Assembly: GCF_028858725.1 (NCBI RefSeq)
Contig: NC_084763.1
Span: forward strand, 55,575,152 to 55,639,151
Origin: Colius striatus
Taxonomy: Eukaryota > Chordata > Aves > Coliiformes > Coliidae
Direction: 5' to 3'
DNA length: 64,000 nt
Shown here: in pieces, positions 36,701 through 47,992 of the stretch
How positions within the stretch are numbered: position 1 is the stretch's first letter
Layout: each line of letters begins with the position of its first letter
Position numbers and translations under genes: made by a program
The notes under the pieces: model-generated
Databases searched by the model: none
What the model saw: the letters and a program-made list of their open reading frames with translations, nothing else
Told to the model about the DNA's origin: nothing

Positions 36701-39700
36701 TAGTGTGATAGTGAAAGGATACAGGTAGAGCCTGTCCTATGGAACCCAGCAAATGCTGAGGCAGATGTTTAGGCTTGTTGATTGAAAGTGACTGTGGAAA
36801 GCAGTGTACCCATATTATGCTGAGCAATGCATTACTATGCTTTGGAAGTCAAAAGCTTCTCAGGATGGGTTTTTTCAGTGCAAAGTTCTGAGTTTACATC
36901 TGTGCAGATACTTGGTAAAGTCTGTGAGAGGTTTTTGACTAGACAGGGAGATGGCACTATTCCTCTGAAGTAAAAGGGAAGTAGAGATTGATGGATTTTG
37001 CTTTACTGCTAGCATATCCTCCTTAGGTGGTTTAATAGTGAATTGCAGTGAATAGTGGCTCTCTTCATTTGAGGAAACTGAAGGTCACAGAGCAGCTGTT
37101 GAAAACTTCTTTGTGTTTCAATCTCCAGGAAGAGCCTGAGGTTGATGTCTCCATATTTCCACTTAGCCTGTACCTAGAAGCAAGTCTTTGCTGCACGTTT
37201 TCTTGGCATTGAAAATAATGCCAGTTGATGAGATGCTGGAAGAGTGTTTTCTAGTTGTGGTTTTATCAAACCTCCTTTTCTTTCTTTTTATCAGCTATGC
37301 ACAGAGCTTTCAGGATGTCCTTTGATTTGTCAAGAGAGATTTTTTTTGTTCAGCAGCTTTTTTTTCTTCTGATTTGAGGATAATCACGTATCTGTGCTAG
37401 AACTTGAATGCTTTATGCCTATCTATAGTTCCACTGGCTCTTGTCTGTCTCCTCACATTAAGTATCTTTTAATTAATGCTTAATTTTTCTCTATTTTCCC
37501 TAAGCATTGACTAACAGAAATACTTTGATGGGAAATGAGTTTTACATTGTATTGTGAATACGATGAATGTACCATGAGAGACGGTATAGCACACAACTCC
37601 ATATTTGAGACTCATATCTTTTCTGTTAACAGAAACAAAATAAATAGTGACAAGGATTGTGGAGCTCTTGTTCAACTCCCTCCAAAGGAGAAAAAAAAGA
37701 GAGGATATTGTGAATGTTGTGGGAAGAAATATGAAGATCTGCAAACAGTATGTGAAATGTCAAGTATATGCTTTGATACAATCATAGCTGATATCAACAG
37801 TGGTTTCTACCTTCCTAGTTTGTGTTTTTTGTGACTATATCTCCTGAAAAGCAGCAAGTGGATATTTTTTGCCCTTGTAGGTTTTAGTTCTTGATTGTTG
37901 CTTCCATGCATGATAGCTGAAGGCACTAGTAGTTCATGTCTCAAACAGTGCTAATAAATGAACGGTGTTTACTTGCTGCTCCGTATCATACTGTTGACTT
38001 GTATGTTCATATCTCTTTTGTGTTTCTTCTTTAATCCTAGCACCTTGAAAGTGAACAGCACCAAAATTTTGCCCAAAGCACACAGTACCAGGTTGTTGAT
38101 GATATCATCTCAAACTTTGTTTATGAATTTGTAGAATACATAGACGATGCAAATATTAAAAGGTAAGTTACGTGCTCTGGAACTTCAACACTCTGTGAGT
38201 TAAAACCTTGAACATAAAGATACTTCTGAAATTCTGGATGTATTACAGAATAAATTCAAGTTTTTTCAGTCTGAAATAAAACACTGAAACTTGCAATGCA
38301 GTTGTATCTGGCAAATCAGTTTAATAAAGCAGAAAGGAGACTGAGGAGGGACCTCATTAGTACTTACAAGTATTAGAAAGGTGCAAGTTGAGAGGATGAG
38401 GCAATGCTTTTTTTTCCTGTAGTGTCCAGTGACATGACAAGGGGTAATGGACAAAAGCTGGAACACAAAGTTACAATTAAACATAAGGAAAAACTACTGT
38501 AAGGGTGAGGGAGCCCTGGCCCAGGCTGCCCAGGGAAGGTGTGGAGGCTCCTTCTGAAAGGTTTTCAGAACGCACCTGAAGGTGTTCTGGTATAACCTGA
38601 TCTAGGTGGGACCTGCTTTAGCAGATGGGTTGGACTAGGTGACCTTTAGAGATCCCTTCTATCCTGTACCATTGTGTGATCTAGATCATCCTATCTATAC
38701 TCGAAGCCTCTTAGCTTCTGGCCTGTCTGTGCAGGACAAGAGAGCAGATTTTCCCTCTTCCTAGTTCTCAAATGGGTGAGTTTTATGTCTTAGACCGTAG
38801 GCACCAGTGTCTTCATTACAAGGAACAGTAACTCAGTTCTAGATTGCTCTGGTTATTTCCAAATGAGTCAGGAGGTAAATAAATTAGAAAGTTACTCCTT
38901 AACACAAGAAAAAAAAGGTATCGAAGAAACAGAGACCTTCTTAGTGAAATCAAATAAACTGAAGTCAAGCAAATGATAGCCTAATGAAGGCAAGCCTTTA
39001 TTCCCTATGTAATTTAAAAAGAGAGTGGTTAGGTTGGGAATATTATGTCAAGAAAATTTTCTATATGATTATGGTAGGTTTGTGAGCATATATCATACAG
39101 TATCTGTAATAATTTATAGTAAGTGCATGATATTCATGAACTTCCTTGTACCACTGGGAGCTGAGATTTCCATCAACTCACTTGTTGAGATAAAAATGGA
39201 TAGAACAAGTAGTGTATTTGAAACAGTTTTATGAACTTCAGAGATCGATAAGAAAACACCATATTGAAATATAAGGCACTCTGCTCCTCTAGAAGTGATG
39301 TGTTGCTGTTCTTAAGTATACCTTTCCTTCAAAAGTAGAAACAAAAATGGGCTTTGTCGGTTGGGTCGCTTTTGTAGAATCAGCTGCATATGGAGATCCC
39401 CACGGGGGGGGTTTCAAGGGTTTTGTTAATAGCTTTTCAATGTTTCGTTGCAGGACAAAGTGTAGCATAGGATATTTTTCTCCTATTATTGGAAAGATAA
39501 CTAGAGCAGATGAGCTGAAAGAACGACTGAAAAAGCAGCGTGTCTCGTTGAAGAGTTACTCGTGGAAGGATTCAGCCATACGGGCACTCAAACTGGATCG
39601 CCAGCCCACAGAAATACACCCCAACTCCGTGCCAGTGCCTACCTCTATTTCTGGATCTATCTGTTCGGTTCTTTATTGTCAGCCATCACAACCTTCAGAG

Positions 39701-40519
39701 CTAAAAAGTAAGTTCAGAAATAATGATGGAAACGTTAAAACAAATTGCTCCTGTGCTGCAAACTTCAGAGAGACTGTTGCGTCGTCAAACTTCATACAAC
39801 CACCCCCTCAGAAAGACTACAAAGCTTACCCAGAGAACTTGTCTCCTGCTTATGAGCCATTCAGTAAAGAAATACTGGAACCAGAAACAAACAGCAAGAA
39901 TGTAGAGTGTTTTCAGGAGGACACATGTACTTTGTACTCTCAGGCTCAAGTTACAGACCTTAGTGATAAAGACAAGAACCTATCACAGGCCAAACGGAAG
40001 CTAAATAATGCAGTAGCTCTACCAGCAAAGTGTTTGAAAAAAATGGATGCCAATCCTATGTTTGTCAACAAACATCATGATTTATGTGATAATCATCAAC
40101 AGCTGCAGCACAATGTACTTCTGGAGGCTGAAGTATCTGATACTGCCATAAACAAAGAAGTTAATGAATTGGCTGCCAGCACTGCACACAGTTCACCGTC
40201 TGGAAAGCTGCACAGGAAAGTGAAGCTTTGCTTGGGGAGAAGTAAGAGAGAAACTTGGAAACAGAATACAGAGTTATCTGGGAAGTACACAGATGGATTG
40301 TCTCTTCCTGTAGAGAACAGAAGTTCCTGTAGCTCACCAGTCCAGTCCCTACTGGAATTATTTCAGACAAGTGAAAGAAACTCAGAGTTTGGTGGTTTTT
40401 CAAGTTGTAGTGAAAACAAAGGTTCAACTAGTCTAAAAGATATATGGGAAGGGCAGAGTACAAATGTTTTGTGGTCACTATTTTCCTCTTCGTCCTCCTC
40501 CCCATTTGTTGGATTTTAA
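27682..40519 (+). CDS. DBF4: DBF4, regulatory subunit of CDC7 kinase (DDK)
   Basis: Twelve exons join in phase into a 708-residue protein: 27682-27727, 28681-28859, 29824-30018, 30841-30891, 31401-31470, 31624-31700, 33519-33549, 33825-33867, 35032-35163, 37633-37747, 38041-38162, 39454-40519. Every intron is GT-AG. DBF4 activates CDC7 to phosphorylate MCM helicase subunits and fire replication origins in the nucleus. Motif N (BRCT-like) spans about residues 50-110 (GKVFYLDIPSN, VESFLSKDISYLVSNKKEAK). Motif M lies around 231-270 (RPFYLQLPSFP). Motif C is the DBF4-type zinc finger with C301, C304, H314 and H320. The C-terminus keeps SSPVQSLLELFQTSE and the final GF. The length is close to human (674, from memory), with a longer exon 12. 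The start was chosen because the first ATG lies in the CpG island and exon 1 splices in frame. No lesion is seen. Confidence 0.95.
28681..28859 (+). CDS. DBF4: DBF4 exon 2
   Basis: Acceptor TTTTTTGCAG ends at 28680 and donor GTAAGT starts at 28860. It encodes PDGMQAKPVKTRSSLKTVKK and then KYKPLTGKVFYLDIPSN, the start of motif N. The acceptor is a tandem NAGNAG (GCAGCAG); use of the second AG would remove three bases in frame. Confidence 0.95.
28886..29235 (+). repeat. CR1 LINE 3' end in DBF4 intron 2
   Basis: A sense-orientation CR1 with GACAAGGGGTGATGGGATGA, GAGGGAGCCCTGGCACAGGC and a terminal TTCTATGATTCTATGA. It starts only about 26 bases past the exon 2 donor. Confidence 0.93.
29824..30018 (+). 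CDS. DBF4: DBF4 exon 3, rest of motif N
   Basis: Acceptor TATCTTTAG ends at 29823 and donor GTAAGT starts at 30019. Exactly 65 codons, starting RVESFLSKDISYLVSNKKEA and containing ISPVPSPESA, conserved in vertebrate DBF4. It ends with a basic SKRKDHHDGSSFK segment. Confidence 0.95.
30841..30891 (+). CDS. DBF4: DBF4 exon 4
   Basis: A 51-base exon encoding VRMSRGKSLVEKAIKEQ, matching the SRGK-LVEKAIK segment of human DBF4. Acceptor ATGTAG ends at 30840 and donor GTAAGT starts at 30892. Confidence 0.94.
31401..31470 (+). CDS. DBF4: DBF4 exon 5
   Basis: Acceptor TTTGCAG, donor GTAAAT. It encodes DLIPSGSILSNALSWGVKIL followed by HID, nearly identical to the human segment after motif N. Confidence 0.95.
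31624..31700 (+). CDS. DBF4: DBF4 exon 6
   Basis: Acceptor TTTGTCAG, donor GTAAGT. It encodes VKNYIEQKKKELYLIKSAGS followed by SLKDG. YIEQKKKELYL is conserved with mammals. Confidence 0.95.
32239..32764 (-). mobile_element. Solo LTR of an avian endogenous retrovirus (ERVL type)
   Basis: On the minus strand the element starts TGTCACGGTTTAACACCAGC and ends CCAGAAGCAGGACA, with an ATTAACTCTAGCC-like stretch just before the end. This matches the widespread avian LTR that begins TGT.GTGGTTTAACCCCAGCC. It has TG...CA termini and a likely 5-base target duplication (AGTTG at 32234-32238, AGCTG at 32765-32769, one mismatch). No internal retroviral genes are present, so it is a solo LTR left by recombination. 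It lies antisense in DBF4 intron 6. Confidence 0.85.
33519..33549 (+). CDS. DBF4: DBF4 exon 7 (31-base microexon)
   Basis: Acceptor TTCAATAG, donor GTGAGT. It encodes GRQVTAQKTR plus one base. It corresponds to the GSGAQKTR segment of human DBF4 and is needed to keep phase with exon 8. Confidence 0.9.
33825..33867 (+). CDS. DBF4: DBF4 exon 8
   Basis: Acceptor GTGAGCAG, donor GTAAGT. It encodes SRLKNPFVKVEDRS; PFVKVED is a conserved DBF4 landmark just before motif M. Confidence 0.94.
35032..35163 (+). CDS. DBF4: DBF4 exon 9, motif M
   Basis: Acceptor TAATGCAG, donor GTTTGT (weaker than the others). It encodes RRYRPFYLQLPSFPVVNYC and then PYSPFEVDKKLPSAQKQTQ. The RPFYLQL and PF-VDK elements define motif M, a principal CDC7-binding surface. 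Confidence 0.95.
37633..37747 (+). CDS. DBF4: DBF4 exon 10, first half of the zinc finger
   Basis: Acceptor TGTTAACAG, donor GTATGT. It encodes a Lys-rich linker (PPKEKKKRG) and YCECCGKKYEDLQT, with zinc ligands C301 and C304. Confidence 0.95.
38041..38162 (+). CDS. DBF4: DBF4 exon 11, second half of the zinc finger
   Basis: Acceptor TTAATCCTAG, donor GTAAGT. It encodes HLESEQHQNFAQSTQYQVVD with zinc ligands H314 and H320, then DIISNFVYEFVEY. The finger is thus split by an intron directly before its first His, as in mammals. Confidence 0.95.
38322..38682 (+). repeat. CR1 LINE 3' end in DBF4 intron 11
   Basis: A sense CR1 with GAGGGAGCCCTGGCCCAGGC, GAAGGTGTGGAGGCTCCTTC and GACCTTTAGAGATCCCTTCT. 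The terminal repeat is decayed (TTGTGTGATCTAGATC). Confidence 0.9.
39454..40519 (+). CDS. DBF4: DBF4 exon 12, large terminal exon
   Basis: Acceptor TTTCGTTGCAG ends at 39453. A single 1,066-base exon encodes residues about 355-708 and the stop TAA. It is mostly Ser-rich and divergent, with conserved islands GKLHRKVKLCLGR, SSPVQSLLELFQTSE and the terminal Phe-rich tail ending GF. The C-terminal conserved tail is also reported to contact CDC7. Confidence 0.95.
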
Positions 40520-40543
40520 TGGCGCTTTATTTAATGATTTTCA

Positions 40544-40549
40544 AATAAA
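40544..40549 (+). terminator. DBF4: DBF4 poly(A) signal
   Basis: AATAAA only 25 bases after the DBF4 stop, giving a predicted 3'UTR of about 50 bases. A second AATAAA near 40853 could serve a longer form. Confidence 0.6.
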
Positions 40550-43500
40550 GTTGGAAATACAAGATTTTATTCACAGAGACTAATTGTTGTGTGTTATATG
40601 TGCAGGTGCTTTGCTTTTCAAGGGTTTTAGTGCAAAAACTTCTGCATATGTAAAGAGAAAAACCTGCTTTTTTGTTAAAAAGTGCTGTTTTATCCCAGCT
40701 AGGCAAAGGCTCTTACCCTAAATTTGGGGTTAAGTGCCAGACAAAGGCAATAAGCATGATGGAGCTGCATTTGGATAGAATAAATTTACAAAGTCATTGA
40801 TGATGGTACATTCTAAATAACCACATTCTGAATAACTGGATGTTCCATTGTAAATAAAGCAGTCCGTTACCTATGGACTGGGGATGTTTTGTGGAGGTTT
40901 GGTTGCTTCCCTTCCCCTTCTGTCTGGTGCTGCTCTTTCATTAGAGAATGCAAAAACAGAAGTCACTTGCTCTCCTAATATTTCTTCTGCTGAGATTGTC
41001 TTGGGGAGCCTGTGCAATCATGAAGAAATAGGATCAGGAAAGCATGCTTTCTGGTTTTTGGCTACTGACATAATTTTAGACTAGAACTGGCTCTGTTGTG
41101 CATTTCAGACAATAGGAAAGCAATAGATGTGGGCTTCATTTTTACTTCAGAAACCCCAAACACAGGGACAGGAGCAGCAGTGACAACACAACCACCTCAA
41201 TGGTTTTGATTGAGTCAGGTCATTGGTTTGATTTTTCTTTTGGAGTAGCCAGCCTGTGTGTATTGGAAGCTTAATGGTGAAGGTAGCTGCTTAGGGTGTT
41301 GCTCTCCCCTTAAAGGTGACATTTCTTGATGTAACTGTAAAGACTGGTAAGAACTGCTTTTCCTCTTCATCTTACTGGTTACTTCTGGGTTTATTTACAG
41401 TTTCTTCTCACTTGGATTCACATAGAAAAAATTGTATAGAAAACCATTAGAGGAATGAGCACAATTAACATTTAAAAGATGAGTTGCTCTTGAATATGTG
41501 TGTCTGTATTTTCTTTTTGCTTCTTTTGGTAATGGAGCTGTAAAGTAGGACATAGAATGAAGAGCAAATTAATTGCTTCAGAGGAATGCTTTAACAACAG
41601 AAGGATTGCTCTTCAATTTGATGAATGCAGTCTGTTTCAGGATCAAGTTTTGGACATACCTCCTGAAAATGTTTTTGTTTGGTTAGTGTTTGGTTTGGTG
41701 GTTGTATTGGGGTGTTTTTTAGCTTTTGGTTCAGTAACCACAGTAGCAGTTACAGGTTAAGGGCAGAGGTAGTAAACATTTGTAAATCTACTCATCAGAT
41801 AACCACCCTGTTGATTAGATGTAGTGTAAGAGCACGTCAGCTCAACAGGCACTGCAAAGAGGAGATTTAAACAAACTGGAATCACTTTAGAATCTTGAGG
41901 GGAAGAAAAGTGAAGAGATTTGATGCTAAAGTAAGAAGACTTCTCACTGTAATGCAGAACAAGATGGTCACTGCTACTGGTTGCAAAAAGCACCTTTAGT
42001 CATGGTTGTTGACAGATTCACTAATGCATGCAGAGTCCCCTTTGTGGCGAGTTCAGATGGCATTACAAACCACAGTAAGCCTGTTAACTCTTTCTAAAAC
42101 AGATTTCTGAGCCGTTGGCTGGTAAAGGCTGCCCGTGATGGATGTTTTCCTCACATTGATAATTGATACCACAGCAGCATCAAGTCACATTCTATCTTAG
42201 CCTTTACAGTAAGTCTGCCTAAAGGTGCAAGTGACTTCTTGCCCTGGTTTCATTCTGTAGGTGCTCCATATCTGAAGTTTTTAAAACTTAAGAGTGATGG
42301 GAAAATCCTGCCATAGTGAAGTGTGAAATAGAACTACAAACAAACGTGAACAAGCATTCATATCCTTCATGGCTTCCTGAGTAGTTTGGATGTCACTTGC
42401 ATCATGGCAGGAGATGGAGTCTCCTTTATCCCTCCTATTTTTTTCCTTATTCTGTTTCATCTCATGAAAATATTTATCTGAAAAATAAGCTGTTTTCTTC
42501 CCAGTGCTTACTGCCACTCAAATTTAGCTGTAACCTCTATGTGCCTCTAATCCTCACTCTTGAAGACAAATGAGAGGAAATTTGAGCAGCCAATTGATCC
42601 AGAGCAATTGCACAGCTCTTTTTTTACACAGAGTATATGTAGGTGGACTAGAAACTGAATGCCCAGATTAATTTATTAGCATAACTGCTCCTCTGGACCA
42701 CGTAAAGAGATTGTTTATGCTGTCAAATGCAAGCACAAGTAAAGGAAAATGCCATTGGTTATAGCAACCAGTAATAATGTCACCACTGATAGCTGTAGCA
42801 GAGTGAAGGTAAGTGTGAACTGAGTTCATTAACCAGATTAACATCTCTGAAGGTGATATGAGATGGAAATTTTGTGTTACCATGCAGTAAATGTTACTGT
42901 TTGGCTGCTTCTGTTCAACAGTGTATTCACTTCAGAGAATTCAGCTATCTGAACTAAAATGCAGAGCATCCCAGGTAGAGCATCATCAAAAGATTTGGGG
43001 ATAAAGCAGCTGTAGATGCAGTTGATCAGTTTTGGTTTTCCGAGTTCATGGAGGGAACTTACTTCAAGATTCAGTGTCTTAAAACCCAGGTTTTCTCTGT
43101 TACCTTCAGAACACTTTTGAAACAATGGTACTTGAGTAGAATAGAGGTTTAGAGCCATGTTGTGAAAGTCACGTGCCTGGTGATGGTGGTCATTTCTGTG
43201 GTTCAAACCACCAGGCAGAACAGCATTTTGGATGTGAGTCTCACACATTTCAGGTGCAGGCACACCACCAGCACATCTCACGTGGGATTCTTTTTTTTGG
43301 AACAAGGTCCTCAACCAGGATACTGGAGCTTCCTGGCCCTTGGAGAGTGTTGTGGCCACAGAAAGCTGTGTGAAACTCATCCTACATCCTGTATTGGGTT
43401 GGTTGAGTTGCCCAGCAGTTTAGCTTGTTTCTGAGGATAATTTTAGCAAGTAACTTGCCTGAAATAGTTTAGGGGTAACTGCAGATCTAATGCAGGAGAT

Positions 43501-44280
43501 CTCTGAACATTTTTGCTGGTGCCCCTGATTTCCAAACTGCTGATTCCAAGAGTGGTGAGCAGCAGTCACAAGATCTGCAATAAAGATCCTGTGCAATGAC
43601 CAGATGAGGGATGAAACCCCCAACCAAAACAATCCTGTTTGTAAACTTGGCATGAAAAAACTGGACAAAGCCTGAAGCACTTTGATCCCAAACCGTCTGT
43701 TCATTGCCACATGTCATTCTTTCAGTCCATAAGAACGTCCTGTCCCTCTCAACACTGAGAATGTTGACAGTCATTCAGAAATACAGCCCAAGGAAAGACT
43801 TCAATGGACTAACTACTTGTTGAATGAAAACATATTTTGTTTCTGGGAGTTTGGAATTTACTAGGTTTTAATTCAGTTGAGTGTCTGGAGGAACAGAAAG
43901 CACCAGCTTACTTTCCCTATGCTACTTCTATGCCATTTTATTGTGTTCCTGTCTCTTCATCACTGTCCTGAGCAATCTTGATCTTTCTGGTTTTTTGTCC
44001 CTATCATTCTCTGAGCTTTGCAGCATCCTCACTGGGAACAGCTGGTGCAGTGCTCCAGATCAGGCTATACCTGCAATCTAATGTCAAACAGATCCTGTAT
44101 CACGTGCTCTATATTTAGATCACGATTGCACATGCTTTCTGTTTTGAGGTAGCATTTATGCTCTGAACTAAATGACCAGCAGTCAAATGTTTGTACAATC
44201 ATGCAGTCAAAATGCACTGTCAACTGTAGTTGGACATGTAACTGGTACCAGTAACTGGTACATGTAAGATGATTTAATGT

Positions 44281-44392
44281 CGAGTCTCCTTCTCTGGAGA
44301 CATTCAAACCCACCTGGATGAGTTCCTGTGTGACCTACTCTAGGTGTTCCTGCTCTGGTAGGAGGTTGGACTGGATGAACTTCAGGTTTATG
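44281..44392 (+). repeat. CR1 LINE 3' fragment
   Basis: TCTCTGGAGACATTCAAACC, CACCTGGATGAGTTCCTGTG and GGTTGGACTGGATGAACTTC form the sense CR1 3' region. The terminal repeat is lost. Confidence 0.85.
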
Positions 44393-45269
44393 GGTGACCA
44401 AATGAATAGAGACAAACACCAAATATTCCTAGATCTGCCTTTTATCAGGAAAAAAGTGTTATACTTCCCACAGCATTAAATTGTCATAAGGCTCTGTAAT
44501 GGGAGTCAGCGTTACATCTGTGCACACACAAGGCTCCAGCGTGGATTCCTCAGAGCACAGAATCTAGATTTTATCAAAACTCTAAAAACACAAAGCAATT
44601 TCTGTAGGATTTTTAGCATTTAAAAAAAAGAAGTGTTACTCTTTTAAGGCAGGATGATTTCTTCAGAACTTCAGGCAGTTCAAAGACGTGCATCACGATT
44701 GCAGCAGTTACTACTTACTGTGGTGATTAGAGCAAAGCTCAGGTTGTGCAAGAGAGGCACTTTTCAAGGATACCTCCAATAAATCAGAGGTGCCATGGCA
44801 GTACAATGGCTGTTTGGTCCATGTATCTTTCTTATTTTCTGCAGAAAGGGGAGAATTAACAGATAGCAGATGAAACATTAAATTATGACTAAGTTATTAC
44901 TTGTAATTATGGTTCAAAAAGAATCTTTGGAATACCCATGGTAAAAGATTAATACCTACTTCTAAATCTTCCTCCCCACTCCCCTTTCTTTCTCCTGATC
45001 CTTTGAAATATTGGCATGTTTTTCAGGCTCCATTTTTCCACAACTGTGTTTCAGTCATACAGAACACTCTCATGATGTTTGGCAAGTCATGAAGCCGTGT
45101 TGCAACAGAGGACAGAGCTGTTAGTACTCATTTCAGAAAGAACTGGCCTCAGTTTTTCAGTGTAATAAAATTCCATAGAACATTAACTGGCAACAGAATG
45201 AACATTGGACAGCTAGCCTTCATTTGCAAACAATGTGTTTGAGTGTCCCCGTATAAGAAGGACTCCAAA

Positions 45270-45475
45270 CTGTTACAGAGGGACCGAGATTGTGAAAGGT
45301 CTCGAGGTCAAGACTTGGGAGGAGCACAGCTGAAGCCACTTGGTTTGTTCATCATAGAGAAGGGAAGGCTGAAAGGAGACTTCATGGCAATCTCCAGCTT
45401 CCCCGAAGGGGGCAGTGGAGGGAGAGGTGCTGATCTCTTACTAGTGACAGGACACAAGGAAATTGAATGAAACTT
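45270..45475 (+). repeat. Diverged CR1 LINE fragment
   Basis: AGACTTCATGGCAATCTCCA, GCTTCCCCGAAGGGGGCAGT and ACAGGACACAAGGAAATTGA match the CR1 segment upstream of the 3' end (normally GACCTCATGGC.GTCTACAGCTTCCTC...). It is an older copy. Confidence 0.7.
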
Positions 45476-47934
45476 CAGTGTTTATCATACAAGTGTTTTC
45501 CTAGCCAAATGGTAGAAGGATGTAAACAAGAGAGGTTTGCAAGGAGAAGGACAAATACCTTCTCACCTCTGTTTTGGCTAATTGCTTCTAGCACACTTCC
45601 CTTCAAAATGCTTTTGTATTAGTTGGCTACATTTCTAAAAAAGGTTTCAAAATACAGCCTTAAAATTAGTGAAGGGTTTGAGCTAGAACTGGGGTATAAA
45701 ATCCAGTTGGGGTACTAAAAGTGTTATATTTATGGAGCTGCTCTCATCATACCTCACCACATTCCCTCAACCCACAGGCTAGAAAGCTCTGCATTTGTGT
45801 TCATTAGCTTAGAGCAGCTGTGCTTTGGGTGGTCTGGGTTAATGAACTGCCCATTTGTGGTTATCTACACCAAATCTGGACCCCAGTAACTGCAAGAGAG
45901 AGAAAAAAAGAGAAACATGTGATGTACTGACCCAGGAAATGAGTGTCTAACTGCACTGTGCATCTCCTGCATAACTGGTGTGATATATACCCAATGTCCT
46001 CAGCTCTCACAGAAATAGCTGTAAAATAGTGTGCCAGTGGGGACACTTCAGCCTAACTGAAATAACTAAAGGTTGGCTTCAGCCTGAAACATAAGGTTTT
46101 ATGACTTCTGAAACAGAGTTTGAAAGAGCATATTATAGTACTGGTTTTTCTTTCTATAAATAGCACTCTCTCATTTTCTTCACCCACCCCACCTGTGATC
46201 TTTCTAATACCCTGCAGCAGTCTTGCAAGCCAATTGTGTGCTGTTTCAGCAGCTGCTCCAGGATTTAATGGGTGTTTAGATACAACATTCCACCTTGCCT
46301 GCAGCATATGACCGCAGTGCAAGCAGGACAACACCAAAGTTAAGTGTCTCCTCAAAGCTGATATGTATTTCCTGATGTAACATTGTGCTCTTAAGGTTCC
46401 TGTCACACTCCCATCCTCAGCTTGTTGAACTGTCATTTTATCTGGTTTTATAGCACGCAAACAGACTGTGAAAAAACAACATTTCCTTCATCTGTCCTCT
46501 AATTGCTTCCTGTAATAAGATGACCTATGTAGGTAAGGTAAGACCTGCAGAAAATGAGGCCAGGAGCCCTGACCTTCCCTGGAGGGTGGCTCCTAGGGAG
46601 GGGGGAGGCATGCCTGGAGTACAGTTCCCCATTGGGAGGCCCAGGGAAGCAGCCCTGGGGGCTGAAATGCCCCAAAGAACAGAAGTAGAAGTACCAGCTG
46701 TCCTGGCTGTTGCCACTGCAAGCAATGAACTTGATATTGATCTGCATAACGGTTTTAAGGTTATGAAGCACAGATTTGTTGTTGTTCTTTTAATCTTCCA
46801 GTCTATAATGAGCAGCAGCTTCTAGTACCCTTTACTGTGATGACACCTCCTCCTTTATTAGGTGCTTAAAATGGGTATCAAGCTTAGGGTGGGTAGTTTG
46901 ACTTCATATTCCCCCACCTGGGTCAGTATTGAGCTGCATCTGTGCTGCTCTGACCTTCAACCTCTCTGGACTTGCCTCAACCGTGCGCCATGGCACTCCT
47001 TCCTACTGCCATTTCCAAACGTGATGGAGGGAGAGCTGCCTTATTCAAGTGCCACTCTGGTCCCCTTGTCAGAAAGAAGGGTGGTTGGGAAAGGTGAGGT
47101 GCACATCTCTGGAGGGGGGGCCGTTACCCATGGCTTCTGGCTGGGCATGAGCGTGGAACGGGCCTGCAGCCGCAGCCATCGCTCCGCTGAGGGGGAGAAA
47201 CCATCGGGCACGCCTTGACACTCCTGCCCAGAGCTTCAGCCTCTCGCTCGGTTCAGGAGAGCCTGGTCTGACTTGAAACGAATGATTCTGCGTTGTAAGC
47301 CATTTCGGTTCTCTTTAGGCGTTAGTCCAGCGGAGAAAGGGGGACAGGACTGCGAAATTTAAAAAGGAGAACGAAAAGGTCACAGAGAAGGACACGGAGG
47401 TTGGCTCTGAAAAAGGATACGTGAGGGAGGAGAGAGGGGCTGGCGGCAGATGCCCATCGGAGGAGGGGCGGGGGCAGGAGGAGCAGGTGGGGAAGGAGGG
47501 AGGAGGGGGGGAAAGTGCCGTAGTGCCTCCCTGAGGGCCGCTGCCCGGCAGGAGCGGCTGACAGCCCGGCGCTCCGGCCGCGGACGCTCCCACAGCCGGT
47601 GCCACGCCGTACCGGGGCCGCCCTCCGGGGCGGGCGCTCTGCGGTGCTCCCCCGGCGCCGGGGCTTCCCTTCTGGGCTGCTCTCGGGAGCCGCACGCCGG
47701 GGCGAACGACTACATTTCCCAGCATTTCCAAGCGGGCTCTGCGGGGAGCCTCGCCGGCTCTCGCCATCTCCTTCCCTCGCAGGGGGCTCGGCGCGGCGGC
47801 GGCGGCGGGGCGGAGCTCGGCAGCCCCGGCCCAGCGGCAGCCCCGGCCCCGCAGCCTCCCCCCAGCCCGTGCAGGCGCGGAGCCGGCGGCAGCCGGGGCG
47901 GCTGTGGGCGGCGAGCGGGGCGGCGGGCAGCGCC

Positions 47935-47992
47935 ATGCGGGTAGCCGCCTGCCTTCTCTCCTTGGCTCTCTGCGCCCTGCCCGCTGCCCCAG
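47935..47992 (+). CDS. ADAM22: ADAM22 exon 1, signal peptide
   Basis: ATG at 47935 with GCGCC before it, 19 codons with a hydrophobic Leu/Ala/Cys core, then donor GTGAGT at 47993. It is placed by the adjoining exon 2 match and by the signal-peptide character. Confidence 0.85.

Larger units (their letters stand above)
27728..39453 (+). other. DBF4: DBF4 introns
   Basis: Eleven introns lie here. Those longer than 300 bases are 27728-28680, 28860-29823 (CR1), 30019-30840, 30892-31400, 31701-33518 (solo LTR), 33868-35031, 35164-37632 and 38163-39453 (CR1). Apart from the three transposon copies listed separately I recognise no repeats, RNA genes or extra exons in them. Confidence 0.8.
40570..47430. 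other. Spacer between DBF4 and ADAM22
   Basis: About 6.9 kb without recognised genes. It contains CR1 fragments at 44281-44392 and 45270-45475 and a short repeated palindrome at 44238-44261. Base composition is ordinary until G+C rises near 47,100. Confidence 0.7.

Noticed and set aside
39347-39453. Upstream extension of DBF4 exon 12 to a Met at 39347
   Set aside because: It crosses the TTTCGTTGCAG acceptor into intron 11 and has no DBF4 homology; the open frame there is accidental.
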